From an uncultured Clostridium sp. (GTDB taxonomy: Bacteria > Bacillota > Clostridia > TANB77 > CAG-508), in NCBI GenBank assembly GCA_947057875.1, contig CAMSEX010000016.1:1-14676 (forward strand): a stretch of 14,676 nucleotides of DNA, in the 5' to 3' direction. Position numbers and translations under genes: made by a program. Of the stretch, positions 1 through 6,659 are shown piece after piece (positions within the stretch are counted from its first letter, which is position 1; each line of letters begins with the position of its first letter). Below the pieces are notes generated by a model that saw only the letters and a program-made list of their open reading frames with translations, was not told the DNA's origin and searched no databases.

Positions 1-45
1 GATGACGAGAGGTGACTGGAGTTCAGACGTGTGCTCTTCCGATCT
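1..45. other. Illumina read-2 (P7-side) adapter contamination
   Basis: Not biological sequence. Bases 12-45 are the standard Illumina read-2 adapter, ending in GCTCTTCCGATCT at 33-45. Bases 1-3 (GAT) match the end of the P7 arm, and bases 4-11 (GACGAGAG) occupy the i7 index slot. Translating through it gives the tell-tale artefact peptide WSSDVCSSDL, so an open frame beginning at base 2 is not a real N-terminus. Genomic sequence starts at about base 46, directly with the AGGAGG of the first gene. Confidence 0.97.
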
Positions 46-61
46 AGGAGGAAAACTTTTT

Positions 62-223
62 ATGGATAAAATAGAGATAGAGAGATACAAAAGACAATTA
101 GCTGAAATTGAGAACCAATTAACAGACGAAGATGTAAAACAAATGTCAAAAGAGGAAGTTAAAGAATATGCTGTTTTGGTTTCAAAAATAAAAGCTAGAT
201 TAGATGTTTTAGAAAGTTTATAA
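62..223 (+). CDS. Small helical protein of unknown function (53 aa)
   Basis: The start is the ATG at 62, because AGGAGG at 46-51 lies 10 bases upstream. The frame is open further 5' only because it runs into adapter. The product is 53 residues, highly charged (rich in Lys, Glu and Asp), without cysteine, signal peptide or membrane segment. The pattern of Leu, Ile and Val (for example in KRQLAEIENQL and LVSKIKARLDVLESL) suggests two amphipathic helices forming a hairpin or short coiled coil. It lies 72 bases upstream of the 778-aa coiled-coil gene on the same strand, with no U-rich terminator between, so the two are probably co-transcribed. I do not recognise the family. It might be a partner of the large coiled-coil protein, but that is inference from position and composition only. 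Its promoter lies outside the contig. Confidence 0.7.
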   Translation: MDKIEIERYKRQLAEIENQLTDEDVKQMSKEEVKEYAVLVSKIKARLDVLESL

Positions 224-233
224 AAATTTTAAA

Positions 234-253
234 AACCAATGAAAGCATTGGTT
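234..253 (+). other. Intergenic hairpin between the 53-aa and 778-aa genes
   Basis: AACCAATG (234-241) and CATTGGTT (246-253) form a perfect 8-bp stem with an AAAG loop. No run of T follows, so it is not a classical terminator. It could be an mRNA processing or stability element separating the two cistrons. Function is inferred only from structure. Confidence 0.5.
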
Positions 254-295
254 ACTTAGGATGTAAAAGTTTTAAGGAAATGGAAAGGAGAAAAT

Positions 296-2632
296 ATGGC
301 AAATTTAGAAGCAAGTAAAAATATTTTAAAAAAGCTTATTAATAAGTTAGAAAATGAAATTTCAGATCAATGTATTGCAAAGAAGGCAGACAAAACTGCA
401 ATTGAGGATGTTTTAAAACAGATTGATGAAGCAATCATGTTTGAAATTGGAAACATGGTAAATGCTACTGAACAAGCAGATAAGGATACAATTCAGGCTT
501 GGGTTGAAGAGGCAAATAAAAAAAGTAGAGATATGTTAAAACGATATAAAGGAAGAAATTCTGATATAGATGAGGTTTTAAAAGATTCTGAGAAAACTTT
601 TTCTGGAAATCAAAGCAATACTGTTATGACAGAAATAAAGAAAGCAGTAGAGGATAACAAAGAAGAAAATGCGGCTCAAAATGGTGTTTATAAAAGAGAA
701 GATTTTAAGACAAGATATCAGAAAAATGAAGATGCAATTAAAAAGTCTGCAGAAATGATGGTTAAAACTAAAAGATTAGAAAACATAAGAGGCAATACTT
801 CTCAAAAACAGATTATGAAGAACTTTAAAAAAGTTATTGGAGATTATGCAGGGGCAGGTGAAAAATTTGGTCAATGGCAAGAAAGTATAAAAAATATAGA
901 TGAAGTTAGAAATTATGATTTTAGTGATAAGATAAGTACATTGTTAACAAGGGTTGCAGCAATAAATAAAACTAGTAATGCAATTCCAGAGAGGCTAGTA
1001 AGAGAATTTAATGAATTAAAATCTAAATTAGGAAAAATTAATCTTAATGTTTCAGGAATTACAGATGAAACAAAACAAGCGATAAAAGATATTTTGGCTT
1101 TTGATGATGAACTTCAAAATAAAAGTGCAAATGACGTAGAAAATGCACTTAAAGCAATGGAAAATAATATCCTTAATGTAAAAACAAATGCATTGGAAAT
1201 TAAAGATCCAAAAAAAGCAAAGGAAGCTGCTAATAAGATATTTATGAATGAGATTAAAAATTGTAGATATTTTAAAGAAGTATTTCCAGAAGAAACTCAT
1301 AAAATAGAAGACATTATAAAAAGTAATAAGAGTATGAGTGAGAAGAAAGCAGAATTAAGTCCAATTTTTAGTCAACTAAAAAAAGAACTAGAAGAAACTT
1401 TGCAAACATCTTATGAGGAAGAAGAAAAGAAAAACTATCAAGCAAGACTTAGAAGAGCGGAATTATTAAACCCAGAGAAAGCTAAAGTAGAAGGTTATGA
1501 AACTGCAGAAAAAGAACATAGTGACTTTAAAGACATAAAAGAAATGGCTGATGCTGAATGGAAAGATTTATCGGATGCAGTAACTGATTTAGAGACAGAA
1601 GTTAATGCTTTAGAAGTAGACAAAAATGATTTAGAAGTTGAAGGTAACCGATTAGAAGCAGAAGTAAACACTTTAGAGAGTGAGAAAAATACATTAAAAG
1701 ATCGAATGGTTGATTTAGCAATGGAATTGGCTGAAGATGACGAGAAGCAAAGACAAGCAGCTCAAGCAGGACCAGTAGCTACAACTGTTGATCCAACGAA
1801 ACTTGATTTGGAGGATTTAGGTTTTTCAAAAGAATTTCAATTAGAAAAAAGAAGTTTAAGTGGCTTCAATCCAACTCCTGTTTATCATAATTTTGTAACA
1901 GAAGGTGCTACAACGAGAACACCAGGAGCGAGACAAGATAGCGATAGTTTAGTTGATGAAATATACAATCAATTGAAAAAAGAAAGTGGTTTTGCAAATG
2001 TGGCAGGAAAATTAAGTGGTATGAATGCGCTTCAGAAAATTGAAAAAGGAAACATTTTTGCAAGATTATGGGATGGCGTAAAGGCTTTACGTAAGAAGGT
2101 GTCTAAGAAAGAATCAATTGTTACGGCTCAGGATAAACAAATTGAGGAGTCTTTAAAAAAGGAAATTAAAAAAAGAATTGAAGCTCTTAGAGATGCTCAT
2201 GATGCTGCTCAAAGTGTGCCAGTTGCAAGTGCAGATGTGTTATCTGAGGAAGATCGTTTAGCAAAAGAAAGAGCATATGATGTAGCTGCAACAGAATATG
2301 AAAGTAAACAGGCAGAATATGAAGCAAAACAGGCAGAACTTATTAATAAGGCAAATGAATATAAAACTAAAAATGATGCATTTATTGATAAATCAAATGA
2401 ATATGATGCAAAAAGAAGTGAAAAAGCAGCGCAAGAAGGTATATACCAAGAGATTAATGATAAGTATACTGCTAGAAAAAAAGCATTTGAAGACAGTTTG
2501 AAAGTAAAAACTGAGAGTGATGAAAAATATCAATCAAATATTAAGAAGACGATTTATGAGACTGTAAAAAATGGAGGAAAGGTAGACGCAGGAAGCATAA
2601 AGGAAGAAGCAGAAGAAAGAGATAGAGATTAA
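296..2632 (+). CDS. Large cytoplasmic coiled-coil protein, unknown function (778 aa)
   Basis: Start ATG at 296 follows AAGGAG (285-290) at 5 bases. The protein has no signal peptide, no membrane segment and almost no cysteine, and is dominated by Lys, Glu, Ala and Asp. Residues about 1-430 look mainly helical. Residues 432-473 are two tandem 21-residue units (LETEVNALEVDKNDLEVEGNR, then LEAEVNTLESEKNTLKDRMVD) with Leu/Val at heptad a/d positions, a clear coiled coil. Residues about 500-610 are less regular and richer in Gly, Pro and Phe (LDLEDLGFSKEF, FARLWDGVKALRKK), probably a folded segment. Residues about 650-750 are a second coil with repeated EY-x-(S/A)-K-QAE units. It ends before a strong terminator. 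It could be a structural or scaffold protein, or cargo or core of a mobile element, but I recognise no family and assign no function. The frame is intact over 2.3 kb, unlike two other genes in the contig. Confidence 0.85.
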   Translation: MANLEASKNILKKLINKLENEISDQCIAKKADKTAIEDVLKQIDEAIMFEIGNMVNATEQADKDTIQAWVEEANKKSRDMLKRYKGRNSDIDEVLKDSEKTFSGNQSNTVMTEIKKAVEDNKEENAAQNGVYKREDFKTRYQKNEDAIKKSAEMMVKTKRLENIRGNTSQKQIMKNFKKVIGDYAGAGEKFGQWQESIKNIDEVRNYDFSDKISTLLTRVAAINKTSNAIPERLVREFNELKSKLGKINLNVSGITDETKQAIKDILAFDDELQNKSANDVENALKAMENNILNVKTNALEIKDPKKAKEAANKIFMNEIKNCRYFKEVFPEETHKIEDIIKSNKSMSEKKAELSPIFSQLKKELEETLQTSYEEEEKKNYQARLRRAELLNPEKAKVEGYETAEKEHSDFKDIKEMADAEWKDLSDAVTDLETEVNALEVDKNDLEVEGNRLEAEVNTLESEKNTLKDRMVDLAMELAEDDEKQRQAAQAGPVATTVDPTKLDLEDLGFSKEFQLEKRSLSGFNPTPVYHNFVTEGATTRTPGARQDSDSLVDEIYNQLKKESGFANVAGKLSGMNALQKIEKGNIFARLWDGVKALRKKVSKKESIVTAQDKQIEESLKKEIKKRIEALRDAHDAAQSVPVASADVLSEEDRLAKERAYDVAATEYESKQAEYEAKQAELINKANEYKTKNDAFIDKSNEYDAKRSEKAAQEGIYQEINDKYTARKKAFEDSLKVKTESDEKYQSNIKKTIYETVKNGGKVDAGSIKEEAEERDRD

Positions 2633-2645
2633 TCAAAAATTACAT

Positions 2646-2681
2646 AAAAAATAGGAGCGAATTAATTTGCTCCTATTTTTT
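2646..2681. terminator. Bidirectional Rho-independent terminator between convergent genes
   Basis: ATAGGAGC (2651-2658) pairs with GCTCCTAT (2669-2676). The stem extends inward through 2659-2661/2666-2668 around a TTAA loop, and outward by pairing A2646-2650 with T2677-2681. T-rich tails are present on both strands, so it can end the 778-aa gene (plus) and the dnaI-like gene (minus). The repaired stop codon of the dnaI-like gene (2681-2683) touches the stem. Confidence 0.9.
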
Positions 2682-2687
2682 TATTTT

Positions 2688-3287
2688 TTACGAAACCTTA
2701 AATCGTCTCCGAAAAAAACGCAAAATTCGGTAGTGACCAGCAATGCGAGAGGCAATGCGAGAAGTATAAATTTTTTCGATTTCATCTGGTCGCAAATTTG
2801 TTGAAATAATAGTTTTTGTGATTTTGTTGTTTTGGTTCAGAAGGCGCGTGTTGATAATAGTGAATAATTCAGTTAAATATAAATCATTGGCACGTTCGGT
2901 TCCAAGATCATCAATAATCAATAAATCAGCAGTTAAAATGTTAGTTGGCAAATCAAAATTTGAATTTTGTTTGTGGAATTTTGCATCAATTAATTCATCA
3001 AACATAATGGGCGCTGTTTGGTACAAAACGGTTTTGCCTTGCAATAAAAATTCGTTGGCAATACAATTGCTTAAAAACGTTTTGCCAAGTCCAGTATTTC
3101 CAGTAAAAAGAAGATTTTTTTCTTCTGGTTGGTCAAAATTTTTGATAAAATTTTCGCATTTTTTTTTGATAGTTTCCATGTTTTCTTTTGGCGAAAATTT
3201 GGATTTGTAAGTTTCGATATTTTGTTCATTAGAAAAAAGATTGGAATTAAATTTTGAGAAATTCTCTTTTTTTAGGTTTCCGTACAT
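2688..3287 (-). CDS. dnaI: DnaI/DnaC-type helicase loader, AAA+ part (downstream fragment of a frameshifted gene)
   Basis: This is the ATPase half of the primosomal helicase loader, which places the replicative helicase on DNA opened by DnaA/DnaD. In the 199-residue fragment, Walker A is GNTGLGKT (63-70), Walker B LLIIDD (122-127), sensor I STN (162-164), and an arginine-finger region SRIASR lies at 177-181. It overlaps the upstream fragment in another frame and has no Shine-Dalgarno of its own, so it is a continuation, not a separate gene. A second shift lies near the end. As read, the tail is FFRRRFKVS. Removing one T from the 7-T run (plus-strand A run 2712-2718) gives FFGDDLRFRKK and a stop at 2681-2683, the usual ending of this family. 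With both shifts repaired the protein would be about 337 aa. Sequencing error and true gene decay are both possible. The product identity is secure. Confidence 0.85.
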   Translation of the reverse strand: MYGNLKKENFSKFNSNLFSNEQNIETYKSKFSPKENMETIKKKCENFIKNFDQPEEKNLLFTGNTGLGKTFLSNCIANEFLLQGKTVLYQTAPIMFDELIDAKFHKQNSNFDLPTNILTADLLIIDDLGTERANDLYLTELFTIINTRLLNQNNKITKTIISTNLRPDEIEKIYTSRIASRIAGHYRILRFFRRRFKVS

Positions 3288-3693
3288 TTGATTTGTTGTA
3301 ATAGGCGTCGAAAATTTTCTGTTTTAAACAAGCACAAATTTCAAGATTTCCATCTTTTTGTGCATAGCCAGTATCTCTGCAGGTTTTACATTCAAATTTA
3401 GGTTTTAAATATTGGCTATCTTTGACTAATTCTTTGATAAATTTATTTTTTTCTTTGATCAAAGCATTGGATTTTTTTTTCAAATCTTCTAGTAATTTCT
3501 TGTGTTCAAGGGTGTCTTTGGAATGTAAAACTGCTTGTGTGGTTTCAATGGAAAGTTTAGCGATTTCACTGTCAATTTCGGATAATTTTGGATTAACAGA
3601 AAATAAGTCGTGTTTTCTATTTTCTGCGTCCAAAATTGCTTGGTTTCTCTTAATTTCATAATCTTTTAAAAGTTGCTTCATTAAATAGTCCAT
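3247..3693 (-). CDS. dnaI: DnaI/DnaC-type helicase loader, N-terminal zinc-binding part (upstream fragment of a frameshifted gene)
   Basis: The 148-residue fragment starts at ATG 3693 with AAAGGA about 6 bases upstream, only 15 bases after the dnaD stop, so dnaD-dnaI form an operon. It has a helical, coiled N-terminal region (1-95) that would contact the replicative helicase, then a four-cysteine zinc site at C102, C105, C120 and C122 (CKTCRDTGY...CAC), a hallmark of this loader family. The frame is lost just after YYNKSN (about residue 135), where the AAA+ part continues in the next frame. Adding two bases near 3284-3288 (for example AAT-ATG in place of AATG) gives SN-MYGNLKK-ENF, which fits the spacing I expect between the SN and ENF motifs. 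Dropping one A from the 7-A run at 3270-3276 is an alternative repair. As read, this fragment alone could not hydrolyse ATP. Confidence 0.85.
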   Translation of the reverse strand: MDYLMKQLLKDYEIKRNQAILDAENRKHDLFSVNPKLSEIDSEIAKLSIETTQAVLHSKDTLEHKKLLEDLKKKSNALIKEKNKFIKELVKDSQYLKPKFECKTCRDTGYAQKDGNLEICACLKQKIFDAYYNKSNVRKPKKREFLKI

Positions 3694-3708
3694 AATTTGT
3701 CCTTTCCA

Positions 3709-4662
3709 TTAGTTATCATACAAAGCTTCCCAATTGTCGAAGGTACTTTGTGTGTATTCTAATTCCAATTTTTTTACTTGCTTTACTTTTTTTTCTTTTG
3801 TTTTGGTTGCTGTTAAATATTGGTTGATGTCATCAACAGTGTTGAGTTCCTTTTCATGCCAGTCTGATAAAAGTGTGTCAATATATTTAAAATTGATATT
3901 GCTTTTATTGGATGCTTTTTTGAGTGCAATTTCAATAATTTTCATATCATATTTATAATTTTCGTGCCATTTTTGTACATATTCTTCATCATATTGTGTG
4001 AGATTTCGCGATAAATTTAACTTTTGGGTGATTTCCTTGTTTAAAATTTTGATATTGTCTCTGCGATTAAAATGAGCTTCTAAATCTGAGAATGTTTTGA
4101 TATTTTCTTTGCCCCAACCATCTGCTACGGACCTTACATAAGGGTGTGTCAGCGCTTTTTTATCAAATGCATAATGAAACAAGCCAAGCATAACTTGGTC
4201 ATCAAAACCATATTTTTGAAACCATAAATCAATGTCCGCATACCAACTTGGTGACATTGTTCCTGAGAAAAATTGCGCATTAATAATGTCAATAACTTTG
4301 GCACGATGCTTACTTTCTGCATTTTTTTCAATGGTTTCAGGCGAAAGACTGACTTTGGGACTATACAATTTATTGAGTTCTATTTCCTGAAGATTTGCCA
4401 AAGAATAACCATTTGGATTTTTAACTAAAACTCCTTGATTTTCCCAATATTTAATAGCTTCTTGGACAGTTGGAAAATCTAAATCAAGTGTTTTTGATAA
4501 ATCATTAATTTTGATTTCACTATTGTGATTTGCCAAAAAAAGAATATAAAAATAAACCTTAACAAATTCACTTTTTGCCATTGGTAAATAATCAGTAAAA
4601 AAGATATCTGGAATTTCTGTACTCGAAAATAAAAATGATTTACTACTTGAATTTAGTTTCAT
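3709..4662 (-). CDS. dnaD: DnaD-family primosomal / replication initiation protein
   Basis: DnaD remodels DNA at the origin and helps recruit the DnaB/DnaI helicase-loading machinery in Firmicutes. I place the start at ATG 4662 (317 aa). A GGGGG Shine-Dalgarno lies 7 bases upstream, and the resulting N-terminus, MKLNSSSKSFLF...IFFTDYLPMAKSEFVKVYFYIL, is typical of the family. The ATG at 4683, seven codons upstream, has no ribosome binding site. Residues about 1-95 are a winged-helix region. Two DnaD-type helical repeats follow, about 115-200 (WYADIDLWFQKYGFDDQVML) and 225-285 (INFKYIDTLLSDWHEKELNT, the usual YI-x-x-L-x-x-W motif). The tail is Lys-rich. It has its own promoter (4769-4797) and a leader of about 100 bases containing a perfect inverted repeat. 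dnaI follows at 15 bases. It could belong to the chromosome or to an element's replication module; the pairing alone does not decide. Confidence 0.88.
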   Translation of the reverse strand: MKLNSSSKSFLFSSTEIPDIFFTDYLPMAKSEFVKVYFYILFLANHNSEIKINDLSKTLDLDFPTVQEAIKYWENQGVLVKNPNGYSLANLQEIELNKLYSPKVSLSPETIEKNAESKHRAKVIDIINAQFFSGTMSPSWYADIDLWFQKYGFDDQVMLGLFHYAFDKKALTHPYVRSVADGWGKENIKTFSDLEAHFNRRDNIKILNKEITQKLNLSRNLTQYDEEYVQKWHENYKYDMKIIEIALKKASNKSNINFKYIDTLLSDWHEKELNTVDDINQYLTATKTKEKKVKQVKKLELEYTQSTFDNWEALYDN

Positions 4663-4692
4663 ATCAAAGCCCCCAATTTTCAATTATTAAAG

Positions 4693-4717
4693 GATAGAAA
4701 ATCCCCTATTTTCTATC
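4693..4717 (-). promoter_or_regulatory. Perfect inverted repeat in the dnaD leader
   Basis: GATAGAAAAT (4693-4702) and ATTTTCTATC (4708-4717) form a perfect 10-bp dyad with a 5-base CCCCT spacer. It lies in the transcribed leader, about 30 bases upstream of the dnaD start. It may be an operator or an RNA hairpin affecting translation of dnaD. It has no T tail in the gene's direction, so it is not a plain terminator. Confidence 0.6.
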
Positions 4718-4768
4718 ACAACACAAGTAAATTTAATTCTATATTTTCTTTCGTACAACGATAAATCT

Positions 4769-4797
4769 ATTATAACATTAAGACAAAAAAAAAACAA
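4769..4797 (-). promoter_or_regulatory. Sigma-A promoter of dnaD-dnaI
   Basis: On the minus strand, TTGTTT (4797-4792) and TATAAT (4774-4769) are separated by 17 bases, and TG at the extended -10 position precedes TATAAT. Expected transcription start is near 4762, giving a leader of about 100 bases before the dnaD start. Confidence 0.75.
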
Positions 4798-4838
4798 TAC
4801 AGAAAATATATTTGCCAATATAAAGCATGAGACTGTAA

Positions 4839-4870
4839 GAAAAAAGCCATTAGCGTTTAGCTAATAGCTT
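4839..4870 (-). terminator. Terminator of the VirB2-VirB6-PrgI-like operon
   Basis: On the minus strand, AAGC-T-ATTAGC and GCTAAT-G-GCTT pair around a TAAAC loop (4870-4844) with one internal mismatch. A TTTTTT tract follows (4845-4839). It lies just after the stop of the 97-aa gene (4876) and upstream of the dnaD promoter, so the two minus-strand units are transcribed separately. Confidence 0.8.
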
Positions 4871-4875
4871 GTTAG

Positions 4876-5169
4876 TTAGAAAAAATTATTTTTTTGATAT
4901 AAAAAAATTTTTTGTTTTTGATAGAATTTAATAACATAGACAATAACAGAAATGATGTTTTCGTTATTTATGCCAAATATAGTAAATAAGAAAAATGGCA
5001 AAAAGAGTCCTGCGAAACAATAAATTTTTGTGGATAATGCAGAGAATAAAAAGTTAACGAAAACATATAAGATACCAGCCCAAACTCCATTTAATAGAGC
5101 GGTTGAATAGTCAATAATTCCGAATAATTTTGCTTTAAAATCATAGTTTTTTGGGATAATAAAATGCAT
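4876..5169 (-). CDS. PrgI/VirB3-like small membrane protein (97 aa)
   Basis: ATG 5169 follows AAGGAGG at good spacing and lies 12 bases after the preceding gene's stop. The N-terminus (FIIPKNYDFKAKLFGIIDYSTALLNG) has the conserved pattern of PrgI-type proteins of Gram-positive conjugation systems: an I-P-K/N stretch, then a short amphipathic part, then two membrane segments (about 28-47 and 53-70), with a Lys-rich cytoplasmic tail (FYQKQKIFLYQKN). In type IV secretion systems the VirB3/PrgI protein sits in the inner membrane and works with the VirB4 ATPase. Its position after VirB2-like and VirB6-like genes supports the call. No VirB4 gene follows: a terminator and then dnaD come next, which is unusual. 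The assignment is moderate because the family is short and poorly conserved. Confidence 0.6.
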   Translation of the reverse strand: MHFIIPKNYDFKAKLFGIIDYSTALLNGVWAGILYVFVNFLFSALSTKIYCFAGLFLPFFLFTIFGINNENIISVIVYVIKFYQKQKIFLYQKNNFF

Positions 5170-5181
5170 AAAAACCTCCTT

Positions 5182-6051
5182 TTAGATGATATTTTTTAGT
5201 TGGTTATGACTAAATTCATGAATATGTGCAAATAAATTTTTTATATAAAAGTTAGATTTTGCGATAATAGCAATGATGGAAAAATAAATTAGTTTTGATA
5301 AAGTATCACTAGCGCTAAAATCCAAACAAAATCCTAAAATCAAAAGGAATGCGATGAAAATTTGTATAAACAATAGTAGTAAAAATTGCTTTAACCAACT
5401 TTTAAAAAATCCGTCAAATCGATTGAAAATGAGTGACGCAAAAGCAAAAGGTGATAATAAAACTAAAATTTTGAGGAAAATGTAACGTATGGAATAAGTC
5501 ACTAAAATGTAGAGAATTCCAATGCTAGAACATAGCTTTAATAGCCCATCAAAAGAAAAAATAGTAAATGTTTCAGTGTTTGGGTATAAAATAGAATTTA
5601 TATGATTCATAAGGCTGGAAAATTTAATTTCAAAGCCTGTTACAGAAGAACCAAGTTCTCGAATAAAATCAGAAATATAAGCTACCAAATCAATTATCCC
5701 TTCACAAATCCATAAAGACGAATTCATACAAGCAATAAAGATAATACTTTTAAAAATAAATTGATAAGGAGAGTCAATTTTAGAATAAATTAAATGAGAC
5801 ATGGTGAAATGCAAGATATAGAAAATAAAAATTCCTAAAATAAAGCTATTTGCCAGCAAGAGAAGCCCATCTCCTGGACCTGTTCCAAAAAGTTGTTCAA
5901 ATTTGGTATCATGAATACTACCAGACTGGATGAATAAAATATTGTCTAAACTAGAATAAATTGTGTTGTCAATGGATGAGAAAATTTTGAAAAAAATATA
6001 ATTGAGCGAGTCACAAATCAAAGTTGTCAAATTGACTGTCTCAGTTTCCAA
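5182..6051 (-). CDS. VirB6/TrbL-like polytopic membrane protein (289 aa)
   Basis: This is probably the channel-forming inner-membrane subunit of a type IV secretion-like apparatus. The start is TTG 6051. AAGGAG (6062-6057) lies 5 bases upstream and overlaps the stop of the pilin-like gene, so the two are translationally linked, and no ATG fits. After an extracytoplasmic N-terminal part (about 1-60) there are roughly six hydrophobic segments: 62-84, 97-116, 168-187, 188-206, 222-243 and 252-267. The stretch RYIFLKILVLLSPFAF (189-204), then FFKSWLKQFLLLLFIQ and later AKSNFYIKNLF, matches what I know of VirB6/TrbL proteins of Firmicutes. There is no enzymatic motif. A different polytopic membrane protein cannot be fully excluded, but order and neighbours (signal-peptide pilin upstream, PrgI downstream) agree with the call. 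Confidence 0.7.
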   Translation of the reverse strand: METETVNLTTLICDSLNYIFFKIFSSIDNTIYSSLDNILFIQSGSIHDTKFEQLFGTGPGDGLLLLANSFILGIFIFYILHFTMSHLIYSKIDSPYQFIFKSIIFIACMNSSLWICEGIIDLVAYISDFIRELGSSVTGFEIKFSSLMNHINSILYPNTETFTIFSFDGLLKLCSSIGILYILVTYSIRYIFLKILVLLSPFAFASLIFNRFDGFFKSWLKQFLLLLFIQIFIAFLLILGFCLDFSASDTLSKLIYFSIIAIIAKSNFYIKNLFAHIHEFSHNQLKNII

Positions 6052-6060
6052 AGAAACTCC

Positions 6061-6399
6061 TTAAACAGTTGTCAAAACTGTATCAATCAAGGAAAGAACA
6101 AGGTCAATACAAATGATTAAAATATAAGATGTGATGCTTCCTTTGATTAAATTGTTTGCTCGATAAATTTTTTTCTCGTCTCCTAGACTAAATTTTCTCA
6201 TCAGTAAGCCAGTTGCAACTGCAACAGCAGCAAAAGATGTTGCTACTTTTACTATGTAGCCTTTGAGTTTTGTAAAAGCTCCAGTAATTGTCGAAACTAA
6301 CTTAGGATCTGCAGCAAAGGCAATATTGCTGAAGATGCAAATAAATACAATTGCCATAAAAATCGTATTTATTACTAATAAAAGTTTTTTTGATTTCAT
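6061..6399 (-). CDS. VirB2/TrbC-like pilin precursor (112 aa)
   Basis: ATG 6399 follows AAGGAG at 6-7 bases. The protein has a basic N-terminus (MKSKK), a hydrophobic signal segment (6-29) with an Ala-x-Ala cleavage site (IAFA, about residue 29), and then two hydrophobic helices, 49-66 (IVKVATSFAAVAVATGLL) and 88-110. They are joined by a short charged loop (RKFSLGDEKKIYRANN). Cleaved signal plus two small-residue-rich helices is the VirB2/TrbC pilin plan. Together with the VirB6-like gene 9 bases downstream and the PrgI-like gene it forms a three-gene operon. A small holin-like or Maff2-type membrane protein is an alternative. It is read from a promoter about 160 bases upstream. Confidence 0.65.
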   Translation of the reverse strand: MKSKKLLLVINTIFMAIVFICIFSNIAFAADPKLVSTITGAFTKLKGYIVKVATSFAAVAVATGLLMRKFSLGDEKKIYRANNLIKGSITSYILIICIDLVLSLIDTVLTTV

Positions 6400-6444
6400 A
6401 AAAAAACTCCTTTCTTAAAATAAATTAAAAAATTAAAATAATAG

Positions 6445-6453
6445 TCACCTCCT
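6445..6453 (-). promoter_or_regulatory. Orphan strong Shine-Dalgarno upstream of the pilin-like gene
   Basis: On the minus strand AGGAGGTGA (6453-6445) is a full anti-16S match, but no ATG or TTG follows at usable distance; the only GTG is inside it. The pilin gene uses its own AAGGAG nearer its ATG at 6399, about 45 bases further on. It could be a ribosome standby site, the remnant of a lost small gene, or a leader starting at a rare codon such as ATT. Confidence 0.45.
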
Positions 6454-6562
6454 ATTAAAAAATTAGTTAGTTGAAAAATTTGCATGAATTTGCAATAGAA
6501 AAAATTTAAAAACCGATAGAAAAAATCAGTTGAATCAAACATTTCTTTTTCAAACTACAAAT

Positions 6563-6591
6563 ATAATACAATATTTTTTTAAATTTGTCTA
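6563..6591 (-). promoter_or_regulatory. Promoter of the VirB2-VirB6-PrgI-like operon
   Basis: On the minus strand TAGACA (6591-6586) and TATTAT (6568-6563) lie 17 bases apart, each one base from consensus. Transcription would start near 6556, leaving a leader of about 155 bases before the pilin ATG. The -35 overlaps the control region of the divergent DUF1858 gene. Confidence 0.55.
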
Positions 6592-6598
6592 TACTTTT

Positions 6599-6629
6599 TT
6601 GAAAATTTGTGATAAAATTTTATTATAAT
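6599..6629 (+). promoter_or_regulatory. Candidate promoter of the DUF1858 gene
   Basis: TTGAAA (6599-6604) and TATAAT (6624-6629) lie 19 bases apart, longer than ideal. The -10 is perfect consensus. The start would be about 6636, giving a 24-base leader with AGGAGG at 6646-6651. Confidence 0.5.
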
Positions 6630-6659
6630 TAAAAAAATAGAAGATAGGAGGTGTTTTTT

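Noticed and set aside
2..61. Open frame extending the first gene upstream to base 2
   Set aside because: It is translated adapter; the true start is ATG 62 after AGGAGG.
1589..1714. 63-base tandem units as a DNA-level repeat
   Set aside because: The similarity is at protein level (21-residue coiled-coil units); the DNA copies are well diverged, so it is not a satellite-type repeat.
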